A stretch of DNA of 64,000 nt from Hyaloperonospora brassicae. Lineage: Eukaryota; Oomycota; Peronosporomycetes; Peronosporales; Peronosporaceae. The DNA is taken from positions 124,001-188,000 of the forward strand of contig CANTFL010000810.1 of assembly GCA_947650285.1 (NCBI GenBank), in the 5' to 3' direction. This document shows positions 1 to 11,190 of the stretch, in pieces. Numbering within the stretch: the first letter of the stretch is position 1; every line of letters begins with the position of its first letter. The position numbers were made by a program, and so were the translations under genes. Under the pieces are notes generated by a model, which saw only the letters and a program-made list of their open reading frames with translations, had not been told where the DNA came from and searched no databases.

Positions 1-1770
1 TGCAGCTTACGAGAAACAGAGGTCTTTTGCTACCCTATTTATGCATGAATTTATGCTTCTGTCATTAGCTCACTGATGTGGTGAAATCTTCGGCGCTGAA
101 TGTCTATCAGCGCAGATTCTGGCAGCTCGCTCCTCATTGCAGCGATCAATATACTGAGGTATTGTGAAGTCTTAATAACAGCTTTATCACTAATGAGGTC
201 ATCGCACGCACTCGTAGAACATTCACGCGCTTGGGAACGCGCCAAGACGTTCATCATATGGTCATCTGATAAGCAATAAACAGGCATCTATACGGAGGAT
301 GTTGCCAGCTAATTCATAACTCGCGTATTCTACCTCATGGCTGGCTGAGGATGAAACATATCAATTATCCAAGTTCATTACGATAAAATAAATGTCGCAT
401 CACTCTTTTTAGCTATGTGTAGTGGATATGTACTGCACATTTCTTCACTGCAGCAAGTGCGCCTCTTGCAATACTTAAAGTCGTTCCGCGATGGAAATGT
501 CGCTCTGAACAAATTTAGCCAAATGATTTGTAGCGGCTTCCGTCATACATATTAACTAAGCACCCTACAGTCAACAAGGTCACGACGTGATGTCTAGCTG
601 GTCATTAGTCTACCTGATGATGAATAAAATCTTATCAATAGGATCACTAACACACATTTTCTGTGATTGGGAGCAACCTTTGGTAAGAGATGTGCAAAAC
701 ATTTTTCTAAAGTTAGACCCCACCGCTCCTGCTTTAGTTTGACTATCATCTGAAAAAGATGCTACGCAGTTGCGACGTTAATGCATCGTAAGACGCGCGT
801 ATGTGGCTTTCCTAGGCGGACTGTCAATGACTACACTCAGTATTCTGAATCACCGGGCGAATAAAAGTACACAATATGCAATTTAATATATTATTTAGCG
901 CTTGTACGTTTGATTTCGATTGTTGTCATTAGAAATGGATCTTTCACTCTTTTATAGCAGAAGTCCATGTCTCTAGACATCCGCTTTCCTGTCGCCTTGC
1001 TGAGCGGTAGGATGCCGAGTTAACTTGAATCTACCACAGTCTAAACCCCTCCGATTCTAACTCCAAGTTGCTTATTCACGAGTTATGTGTGTGTTTAGCG
1101 TATGCATATTCTCCCGACACGTACTCTATTACAGATTCAGGAGCTCACTTCTTGCCTGTCATAGACACGCGGCATCATAAACAAAATCTGAGCCGCGGAC
1201 AAGGGTTTTTGTACGACCTGCATGTATATGTTGTGAAGCTTGGGCCCTTGATCCCTAGCTATGGCATACCCACCTAAGCACTACAGTGTAAATTTATTGT
1301 AATCGCATCATCGCTGACGCGACGAGATTAGATGGCCTTGTAGAGTTCGATGAAGCATCGTAGTAAGGCATCTTACATGATAGTCTCATTTGTAAAGAAG
1401 TTCATCTACAAGCTTACGAGTCGACGCACATTCATTTGCCCGCCATCAGCAGCATTAGCCCGCGTTGCCTCAACAGCTCAAAGTGACGATCACCTGCTTC
1501 CCGTAGAGGTTCTTGTTTATATAAACCTCGTTAGAAAAACTAGCTGACACCCTTTGTCCTTTCCCCTTCATGGTAAACGAACTTATCAATTGTGGCATTT
1601 TTGCTTTCCTCTCACTTAAGACGAGTGAAATAGCGCTAACGATCAAGACTGCTAATTTTATAATCGTTTTATTGACTGCAGCTTATTTTGGTTTTTAAAA
1701 ATATTGAATTCCTCACGCATAGCGTGAAAGCCGCCCTCACCCACCACTTTCATGGCAGATGGGCTGAGAT
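1..1770 (-). mobile_element. Decayed family-A gypsy remnant (5' half, cut by family B)
   Basis: Heavily mutated relic of the family-A element in minus orientation. The minus-strand peptide at 51-287 aligns with the pol region just after the protease of the younger copies (shared MPxxCxSDxHxMNxLxRxQA pattern). Around 1,078-1,170 and 1,440-1,485 the plus strand matches the antisense of the family-A gag, and 1,714-1,733 matches the first part of gag (TCACGC...GCGTGAAAG). The copy breaks off at about 1,770, close to where gag would start, and family-B LTR sequence begins there. This suggests that the family-B copy inserted into it. No open frame of useful length survives. Boundaries are approximate because I aligned by eye. 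Confidence 0.6.
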
Positions 1771-2945
1771 TTTAGCGGGGATCACACGCCGGTTGATAAC
1801 CGGTATAACGCGTGTTAGTCACACCTGGGATGAGATTTCATCGAAAGTCATATTAGAACAGCTCTTCCGTTTGTTGGAGATGAGGTGTATCATTTAACAG
1901 ATAAAATATCGTCAAAAGTGTACTAATTGAAGGCATTAGCGTCAAGATTAGACACGTCTAGGCTAAGGTGTCCAATCACCAAAATTAATGAAGTTCAGTC
2001 CCCCGTTTGACCTATTAGACACGTGCTTTTTTTAAGGCGTCTCAGGTTGTTTATAGAATATGATAGTGTGGTAAAGTGCTTTCGAAGAATTATTGACCCC
2101 GAGGTCGGCACGGTCAAAGGACAAAGGGTCACCCTCAAGGAAGGGGGTGTCCGAAGGAGAAGGGACCTTGAAAGAGGTCGAGCATTCGTGAGAGAGAGGC
2201 CCGCAGGACCAATCAAGGGGAAGACCGTTGCCAAGGTACCGGTTGAGCGGTACGACAGAAGACAACTGCGGGTCCTCATTGGTAAACACGGTCCATCACC
2301 GGTACTACTCGGATGCCATTGGTAGACTCGGCTCCTCATCGGTAGACCTGGGTCGCTCATCGATAAAACCGGTTCCTCCTCCGTGGACCTGGTCCCTCGC
2401 TGGTATACCCGGTACGTTTTCGGTAGAACTGGGTTTCTCATTGATAGCCCTAGGTTCCCACCGGGGACCTCGGAACCCATAGATAGACTCGGGCTCTCCT
2501 GGTAGACCCGGTACCTTAAGTTCCGTCTACTCCTGACCAGTCACATGAAGCGCCAGTGCGCCAGCAAGGATAAAGTAGAGGAGTTTAAGGATAATACTAT
2601 ATTGAATATTACTTTATTTGCAATCTACGTGGCACGATCTCGTGCTTAAAGGGATAACTTGTTAAGTCTGGTAGACTGTTTTGGGGAAGTAATATACTCT
2701 GACCTCCCCCGTTGAAGCCAGTTGCGTGGCCAGACCGAGTGCAAGTAGAAACCCAGGAAAAATATGAGCTGTAACTTTGTATAACAGCAAAAAACCTGGT
2801 TGTTCGTTATCGAAAGCGGCCTAATATATAAAGCTCAGCGATCTAAGCCGACTCTTCTATTTGCGTTCTTGTAAATAACGAAGTAGCTCGTCGAGCAAAA
2901 ATCCAACTTCTAGCAAAAAAGCTGGTTTATCTCTGCTATACTTAG
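1771..2945 (+). mobile_element. Decayed 5' LTR of an old family-B copy, with internal insert
   Basis: 1,776-2,045 aligns with the first part of the family-B LTR seen intact at 29,350: the CACGCCGGTTGATAACCGG hairpin region, the TATTAGAACA stretch and the AGACACGTGC...GGCGTCT block. The LTR end is recognisable at 2,900-2,945 and is followed by a primer-binding site (TAGTAGCACTTGTAGT, 2,944 on). The LTR would therefore span about 1.17 kb instead of 473 bp. About 700 bp (roughly 2,045-2,750), including a minisatellite, has no counterpart in the intact LTR. Confidence 0.55.
2268..2512. repeat. Degenerate ~20-bp minisatellite
   Basis: About twelve imperfect units of 19-21 bp follow one another, of the general form GG-x-TC-CTCAT-CGGTAGACCT. 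The repeat keeps reading frames open on both strands, so the long minus-strand frame 1,995-2,480 is a by-product and not a gene. It lies inside the extra segment of the old family-B LTR. Confidence 0.7.
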
Positions 2946-3199
2946 TAGCACTTGTAGTATATTCGTAGTCTGAGTCTGCGAATGCTGATTCAATGCGAGA
3001 ATAGAACAATCACATTTAACTACCTCTGTTTGGTCCACAATGTAGCGCTTACGAAGCTGACCAAATAGTTGAACCAGAGTATGTGGGCCATCTTATGTCT
3101 CAAAGCTCATCTCAGACGTGTTAAACACACGTCTGGATGGCTTCAAACAATATGGATCGTCCTTTTAGGACAGTTCCAAGACCAAATGTCGTCGGATAT

Positions 3200-4020
3200 G
3201 TCGATATGCTTGTTGTGTGTATCAAAGGAAGAGGCGAAGCTTCGTCCGCTCTGAATAAGCACTACGCTTTTACCCGGAAAGGAGGATGGTAATCTTGACC
3301 TTTCGATACGAGAGGCAGAGATGGCCATGAAGTCTGGTGTGATGTATTTGGAGCACCATCGGGCATCTTCGGTCGCTCCTAAGCTTATGGTAGAGTAAGA
3401 AAGTAGACACCAACATGTGGCATGTATAGAGATGCTGCATTTATTACTTGTGAGTCGATGAAATTATAGCCTACACGCCAATTGGCGCCGCCTAATCAGT
3501 TGTATCGCGTGCATTCACGTTTCTTGTCTACCCTTCAGGGTGAGAATGACGTATAGGACTATATGCAAGTGTTGAAAACTCATATCTGCAATGCAGATTG
3601 ACCCTCTTCCTGGGGTAGTTCGTGTGACCGTCTCAATTAAAGGTCTTCGCATTGGCGCATTCAGAACCGTACGCTTTCGTGTTCAACCTCCATACTTTAG
3701 AAGATGTGATGTACATAGACTAGAAAGCTAATGTCAACTTTTGGTCAGCGATACTTGGGTATAAGTAGAGCGTTATTGGAGAAAACTCTAAATCTCCATA
3801 TTATAATCCTGGACCTACCGATATTAGCAATGCTGAAGGTGAAATGGATATTCAAGTTACTAATCATCAGTGTGTACGTTGAAGATACCATACGTGTGGA
3901 AGCATTAATAGAGTGCGTCAAGGGTCTACATCGTGCGAACTGCGATAGGATTCTATGGGCCGAACCTACGCCACACCCAGAATTCTTGTTTGGCCGGGGG
4001 AAACGTCGAGTCTTTTAGTC
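3200..4020 (+). pseudogene. Decayed family-B gag
   Basis: Nucleotide alignment with the intact family-B gag (29,882 onward) is clear at 3,262-3,345 (ATGGCCATG-GACTCTGG-type block) and 3,500-3,585 (CGTTTCTTGTCTACCC-TCAGGGT block). Frameshifts and stops throughout make it non-coding. It follows the recognisable primer-binding site at 2,944, as in the intact element. Confidence 0.6.
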
Positions 4021-5099
4021 GCGGGGCGCTCTATTTGTATTGACGAAGAATAAATTCGAATCTACCTCAGGGATGTAAGGGTGAGCAGGGATCATCCCCC
4101 AAAGCACTGTGCTACATAACTCACAATGCGTGTGCAAGCCATTATTGCTTATTGTGAAACGAATTCTAGTGGTTTTGCTAAATATTGAAATATCATTATT
4201 AGTTCCGGAGCATCAGGTAACTATGCTCGTCGTTGTTCTCTTAGGGGGGTCAGATATACGCTGGGTCGCCGGAATTAAAGTATTAGTGAGACTATCACCG
4301 TTCGAGACAGAAATATCTACCACCGTGAAGAAGGTCGCCGATAAGCTAGGAGTGAATTTTTGAACTTTAATAGCGTGTAGCGACAGTTAATTTTTGACTT
4401 AGACAGGATATATGATCGCATTTAGATATATAGTGGCTGAAATGCCACGAGTAATGGATTGATTAAAGCTCTAAGACCTTATGCGCACGGCGCAGTGTTC
4501 CTGGATAATATATGGAGATTATGAACCCACCTTTCGCTTGAAAATGAAGGCACTCTTGGCGCGAGGTAAGTGTCCGATTTGGCCAGTGTACTGAGGACCA
4601 GATTGTCAAATTCATTGACTATAAAGATGTCAAAACACAAATATTGAGCCAAGCCCACCGACTGATAGAGATACGGCACAGTACTCTATTGTGGATGCTC
4701 ATTGCGATGATGAATCGTTGAATCAAAAATCATTGATGACTTAAGGCCAAGACATCCTGATCAGATCTCAAATGATTTGGGTAGAGTGACACGTATAAAT
4801 ACACAATATGATACTGTGTGCGGTAGCGATTCATCGAATGTCGATAAAGCCATTGGATCTCGTATAGAGCAAGCCAAGATATAAAACTTGGGAATTCCGT
4901 AGTACCGACCGCTATGAAATGGAACAGCTCATTAACAGACGGCAACTTCGCCAAGTGTATCTTGAACGACAAAAGATGTCTGCTCCATCACATAGTGATA
5001 ATAGCAATCTAATATTTACACTTTTGAATGGAGTGACAGTCCGTGTTGATGGCAGTATAGTCTGATCCTGTATCATCTTTGAAAGTATATCAGGTCTAA

Positions 5100-8000
5100 A
5101 AAGATGTTAATAAGGCGTTATTATGGCTCTGATTCAGGCGACCTAGTTAACCGCGTGGTCATTCGACAGATATCGGATAAATACATCTTCACTTATGCAC
5201 GAGTCAGACTTAGGGATACAAAGTTAGCACTCAGTGCAAGTCGTGGATCTGCTATCCTGAAAGATCCTTTGAATCCGTGTTACCCTCTAATCATATAATC
5301 TCAAGACGTGGTGTGTCATAACTATCGTATGTTTTACCTCTCAATAGAGGTGTCTGTTACGCAATTACTCGGCTTTTTTTATCATTTAATATCTTTGGAA
5401 TTTAATAATATTTTAAATGAAAAATTCACTAAATTAAGACTTTACAAGTCGATCAAATTCCGTTTTTAAAACAATGTAATGGGAACCGAGCACTGCATAA
5501 CACGGCAGTGCCCTTAGCCAAAGAAACACAGTGGTGTCATTGATGAGTCGTTTCGCACAAAGCGCGTCTCTTGATTGGGGTGTGAGAGCAAGTATCCTCC
5601 TTTTACGCCTACATTCTGTCTTCGAAATCCAAATGGTAAGTAGCGCACTTGTCATTCTTTGGTAGGCTCAATACAACCACTGTCCTGGACCGGACACCAA
5701 CTCCTGGAAAGGATGTGCTTTAAAACGCAATAGTAGTATGTCCATGTTCAGTGCACTTGACTTGATCGACCACTTTTACCAACCACCATTGCGAGCCAGT
5801 AGTATTACGCTAACAGCGGTCATCTCTCCGAGTGGCATACTTTGGGGGTGGCTTGTGATGCCATGACTCAAGGGTGATCAAGATCTTTGGTGACATATGA
5901 TTATCTCGTGACAAGACAATTTCAGACCTTATTGAGTCTACCCACAAACATAATGTAATGCATATTTTGCTCGTAGTCGTGCGGCAACCAATACGTCCGA
6001 CGTGAACAATCATATTATTTATGTACGGTCTGTAAATGAGTTGTGCTCAAATACCCTGTCCTCTATTGCATTTATATGCAACTTTAATGCTGAATAAATT
6101 CCCTTTCTGGATCAATTATAAGTAAGCGAGGCCAAAGAGCGGATCCCGATAAGGATAAGGCAACTGCTAGCAGGTCGTTCCGAAAAATCATAAAGATGTG
6201 CGGAAGGGGCTAGGCCTTGCCAACCCTATTTAGATGTATAGTGAGAATTACGACAATATGGATCGATAGCTGTAGAATCTTCACAAGTAGACGTGAATTG
6301 GCGCTGGAATATTACAAAAAAGATGCTTTTTAGTATGTTAGGTAAAAACTCATGCTGGGCCGGTCTTGGCTTTGCCAGATCCTACGAGGTCCTTCAGTTG
6401 CCTTTATATCGCTTCTGAATTTGTCATTGGATGTGCTCTACTACAAGTTGACAACGAGGGTCATGATTGAGTTAACTCTTATGAAGCTCGATAGCTGAAA
6501 GCGTCAGAGATGAACGATCTAGATCACGGCAATCCATACTTGCAATAAAGTATTCCCTAGTAAAATTTAGGGTTCATCTACTTGACTGTATAAAATTTAT
6601 TGTTTATGCCGGCCATGCATTACTGTGCACTGCGACTCAGTCGGATTAAATCATTCAGATAATGCCGTTTTGTGTTACCGCTTTGCCGGGTGTACTTGAG
6701 GTAAAGTACAAGCCACGTAAGCAAAATACTTTGGATGACGACTTGTCTCACTGACCTGATAATGGGCTTACTCGTGTAACGAATCTCTCGTCGTCCATTA
6801 CATCGTGCCTGCGATAATCATCCTGCGGCTTTGTCACGTGCTCTTCATAGCAAAACGTTATAGATTCAAACATGTGTCAGCACATTTTCGTGCGAGGCTA
6901 CATCGATTGAGGCTTGTTGTGCTACTGCGTGGATCTTGATGATGTTACTCGCATCCATTGCGAATCCTCGATGATGCAAATGATACAGAGTTGCACCATT
7001 GCGAATCCTCGATGATGCAAATGATACAGCGTTGAGCGGTCATCTCGGTCGAGAATAGACTTATGGCTTAGAGAGACACTATTAGTGGCGAACAACCCTA
7101 TTCGCAAATTATAAAATATGTGCGTATGTGTGAAAAGTGTAGATGGCCAAGACCTAAGATCATGCAGATGAGACGCTAGATAGTCCACCTGCACCCACGT
7201 AATGTTAGGAGTCGATTAGTATAAGTTCGTGAATGGCCTACCGAAAGATACGGATGGCAACATGGGGTATTGTGGTATTTCTTGACCATTTGAGAAAGGT
7301 GGATCACTTAGCGGCTGTGCCGGATTCCAAGGATGGCGAAAGTACAGCTACACTGTTCACCGATCTTCACCACTATTTGCTTGTGCAATTGTCTTTGATC
7401 GAGATCCCCGCTTCATTACAAAGTACTGGAGTCCATTTTCCCCATTTTAGGTACCCAGTTGAAAAAGTTCACAGCGGATCATCCTAAGACCGATTGTGGA
7501 ACCGAGCGAGTGAATCGCGTTATTTGTAATTTTATATGCATTCTTGCGCTGAACAATGAAGCCTTATAGCTCTATGATTGCTATCGTTGACTTTGCGTTG
7601 AACAACGCTGTTCGTGTTTTTACCATCATTGATCCGTTCTATGTGAACGACCTCACACACTCTCGCGTTCCGTTAACGCTACCACTACGTGGTTTAAGAA
7701 TTGGTGGGGGCAGATCGTCGATCAGCTTGTTGCTTTCAGCCTATCACTGTTCAAATGCAGATTGGCGAGTTTCTCGGTACGCGAATCAAATGCCCTACGA
7801 CATTTGTGTGACGCAATGGATGGAATATAAGATAGAAAACAAGAACAAGCCGACGCAAAAGGAAAATGCTGTATTGACTAGTAATGCGGTCAGAGACCAA
7901 GTGTTGCTAAAGTCTATAAAACATGCCTACACGTGTAGTGTCCGCTGTCTTAACGATAAAGCTGCGTCCGCGCTTCATTGGTTCGTTCACGTACGTGGCT

Positions 8001-8450
8001 CATCGGAACATTTTGCAACGTTTAGCTTTCCGCGCCAATTGCGCACAATTCTCGTGTATTGCATAGGCTTACTCAAGCCATACTGGATCTTTTCCGTGTG
8101 AACCTTGAGGTGCTTGCGCCGATGAACGTGAATGTGCCTCAAACTGCTTCATCCGCATCAGGATGCCAAGCTGTTCCTCCAAACGAGGTTGACCTTGATC
8201 CAAGTCTCATACGTAGTTTTCAATCGATTACAAGTGCTCTACAAGATCGTATAGACGTTGCACATCATGCGTCAAATCGTCAACTACTCCATGAAGATCG
8301 ACATGGGGTGCCTCCGGCTTGTTAGCATCCGGATGTTCTGCTCGACACTCAAGCAAACCGTCACGCCCATGTCTAGAAACGCACACCACGATATTTGTTG
8401 CAATATCTAGTACCATCACACGATCAATCGGCGTGGTTTTTAATGAGTCT
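5100..8450 (+). pseudogene. Decayed family-B pol (RT, RNase H, integrase, chromodomain)
   Basis: Scattered blocks align in order with the intact family-B pol: 5,225-5,570 (start of the RT region), 6,120-6,170 (RT connection), 6,411-6,480 (RNase H), 6,950-7,190 (integrase zinc region), 7,233-7,500 (integrase core), 7,556-7,700 (integrase tail; the peptide VNDLTHSRVPLTLPLRG is still readable) and 8,300-8,390 (chromodomain start). Stops and indels occur every few dozen codons. The order and orientation show a full-length ancestor. Confidence 0.65.
6955..7036. repeat. 41-bp tandem duplication
   Basis: The segment beginning CCATTGCGAATCCTCGATGA at 6,955 is repeated from 6,996 with a period of 41 bp and a couple of differences. 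It lies in the decayed integrase region; the intact family-B element has no such duplication. Confidence 0.9.
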
Positions 8451-9070
8451 GATATATAGTGGTAATTTTACGGTTTGCACCCAGTGGGTTAAGTATAGCT
8501 CAGCGTTGATGTCGGTTTCCCTCGGGTACAGGATGATGTGAACGGCCCTCACGGAGAATACTGATGCACCACGTTTCTGATCCTTTAACTTGAATACGTA
8601 TGTGTACGGATCCATCTGCACAATTTGTGGTGTCAAATACGGCTCACTTCACGCTTATCGTGGAGCTGTCTCGCTCGGCATCGTTGCCTCAAATTTAGTA
8701 GTATCTACTCCTGCCAATGACTGGCATGAGGCTTGTCGAAGACTGTCATCAATGTAGGAGGCTTATAGATGTGTCCTTGTCGATCCTACGAAGATGCTAT
8801 AGTCCTGGAATGCAAGAAAGCCCTCTAGTCTAGCTATTCTCACCTAGCCTGTTCGTAATGACGTCCGACTCATAGCCTTGAGTGTTCCTCATAGCTGTGA
8901 GCGCATTCGCGGCACCTATTTCCGGGAACGAGTTTTTGGTCCTTTCTTGTCCACGACCTGCACGGAGGTGTTCGGAGATTCCTTATTATCCTGCACGATG
9001 GTATCGCTCTCATAGTCTACCATGCATACTTTGGTGATGCTTTGTAGAGTCTGCAGCTCGTCGCCTGATG
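8424..9070 (-). pseudogene. Remnant of the family-B antisense ORF
   Basis: The minus-strand peptide at 8,424-8,636 aligns with the middle of the antisense ORF of the intact family-B element (pattern KLxxQxRGAxVxxxRxxxILxxxE...WV), and the nucleotides around 9,000-9,020 match its N-terminal coding region. The antisense gene was therefore already present in this much older copy. No complete frame remains. Confidence 0.5.
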
Positions 9071-9129
9071 GTTACATACGAGCTCGAGAATGTGAAAGCA
9101 GCCGTAAGTGTAAAGGGCCACCGACGACT

Positions 9130-9552
9130 ACGTACTGGTGTACCAGTACGGAGTTAACTATTACTGAAAACAGTGATGGTCAGTGCCCAGCTAAGTGTGA
9201 ACACTACACAGAGGAAGGTAACGACTAAGATAAAGACTCTAGTCGTGGTAAAAGTAAAACTGTTTTTTAATACAATTAAGTCCTATAACTCTTAGTGTCT
9301 CTGTTTGTCCTGACTTAATCATATTAATATAACTAAACGTGTGGTGACGTCTACTCACCACCCATTGCGCGCGTCTAGCAGCGATTTTTGGGTTGATATC
9401 ATCAAACTATCAAACAATGAGTAGACCATCCGCTCATCCAACAATATCACCATACTTAGCGATATTGTTATAAAAATATTCAACGTAATATTCATTCTTG
9501 CCATTTGCTTCATAATGCCAATATCATGTAGCGGGCTACCCCTAATCAACAA
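9130..9552 (-). mobile_element. Eroded 3' LTR of the older family-A copy
   Basis: 9,240-9,552 aligns with the complement of the family-A LTR: the GGTAAAAGTAAAACTG region, the GGTGACGTC-CACC block, CATTGCGCGCGTCT, GGGTTGATATCATCA and the terminal ATGTAGCGGGCTACCCC. It differs from its partner LTR at 16,640-17,030 far more than expected for a pair that was identical at insertion. The left edge abuts the old family-B relic and is fixed only to within some tens of bases. Confidence 0.65.
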
Positions 9553-9614
9553 CGGGACGGGGAGCACCTGTTTGGTCAGATCTATTTATTCTGACTTTGC
9601 CTCGCATAGTTGAT

Positions 9615-11190
9615 TTGTTTAAGCGGAGTGACTCAAAGACGACACATCCTGTTTATTCTCCCGCCTCTGCGGCAGACGACGAGTAGTCTATGCTTGTTCT
9701 CCGCCTGCAGCGGACTTTGCTGCAGGCGCACATGGTATCACACCTCATGCACACGATGACTTCGAGCTGGGGGTCGTCTACTCCGGCGAGCCAGGTGCGT
9801 CTGGCTCGAGAAAGGCTTCAGAAGCATCGCGATCTCCGGCGGTGCCTCTTCCCTTAACTAAGGAAAGCCGAACGAACGGACTCGCTACTTGCGTTACAGT
9901 CTATTCGACAGTGATGATAAATACGGTAATGAGTACGATTACTCATCACCACGATCAACTCGTACGTCTTCGCACGAGCGCGTTGACGATGCCACGAGCC
10001 GTGTTCACACTAAAGCCTGTGGAACCGTTGATGGTACCACGTTGAAGCGTGATGAGCTTATGCCGTGGCGTTTGCCCGAACATCTCATCAATAGCTTGTC
10101 TCACGAGACAAATCAGCACCATCGAATTCCATTATTAGATTCCAGTGATCTCCATGGCTTAAGTTTCAGCTCGAAGAACTGTCGCGCTAAAGAATACTTC
10201 TATCTCGATGCTTTCTTTAAGCATCGATGGTACAACAGTAATCAAAAGCGTGATAAGGCCTCGCTTTTGGCGACGTGGAACGCGTTCGTCCAATACGCCA
10301 AGAACTTTGAACAAGAAGGATGGCTCCAAAAACTCGAAGTAGTACGCGTCAAGTTTAAAAAGTGAACGTCAATCGGCGCAAGGTATCGGCCGCATCGTTT
10401 GTCGCGTGAGAAGGCATTCCTTGCCTTTTATGTGGTGAACCTTGTACGAGTTGTGTAGAAAACTCACAGCGCGCCAAAGGTAAGTCTTTCCCCTAATTTC
10501 TCCCTGGGGAAGAACACACATCTCAGCTGGGATGCGAACGCGATTGCGAACTTGCAATCCGTCAACAAGCGTCAAAACCGCGTGTTCACCGATGGTCCCG
10601 AGGGCCGATCGGATGAGCCTCGTCGTACAGGTGGAAAAGAACCTCAAAATCAGCTTTCAGTTGCAACCGAGGCTCCCAGATGTCATACGAAGGTGGAAAT
10701 CCTCGCCTGCGGACAAGGTACCCTGTCCCTCCCCGTTTGTTTAAGCGGTGGATAAATATACGCCCTACGTGAAAGCGTCAACCACCGTGAGAATCCACCA
10801 GTTACTCTGGTAGTGGTAAAATTACAAGGTCCGGCTCATCCCCCGGACCTGCAGGAGATTTTGGTTCACCATGAACATGTCCTAACCGAGTTGAGGAATG
10901 ACGTGCAGCACACATCACAATCGTCGGCACAACTTAATGATGACTGTGCGACGTCTCCATACCGATAGGTAAGATAACGATCGGAATTCGCGTTCACTCA
11001 GCTTAAGAACGGCCGCGATATTCGTCACTTGCGCGACGTTCTACTGGAGGCTCTTCGCAAGACTGCGTTGTTGAAGGAACAACATGAAAGTTTGGTCCGC
11101 GATCACACGAATCTGTTGGGGATATTTGAGCGTGCCGGCTGTCTTCGACCTCGGAAGAGACCTCGTATTGATAGTACTGGTGGAAACGGC
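9615..11190 (+). pseudogene. Antisense ORF of the older family-A copy, broken
   Basis: Collinear with the antisense ORF of the young element (25,567-27,171). The best stretch is 9,889-10,365, which keeps the blocks PWRLPE, INSLSHET, HHRIPL, YNSNQKRDK and LLATWNAFVQ. At about 10,420-10,465 the codons give PCLLCGEPCTSC, a C-x2-C-x3-C-x2-C pattern. The C-terminal basic end (RKRPRIDST) at about 11,145-11,190 matches RKKKARTDST of the young copy. It overlaps the opposite-strand integrase tail as in the young copy. Frameshifts make it a pseudogene here, but protein-level conservation supports a coding history. Confidence 0.65.

Noticed and set aside
1995..2480. 161-codon minus-strand frame with repetitive peptide
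   Set aside because: Translation of the ~20-bp minisatellite; no start context or domain.
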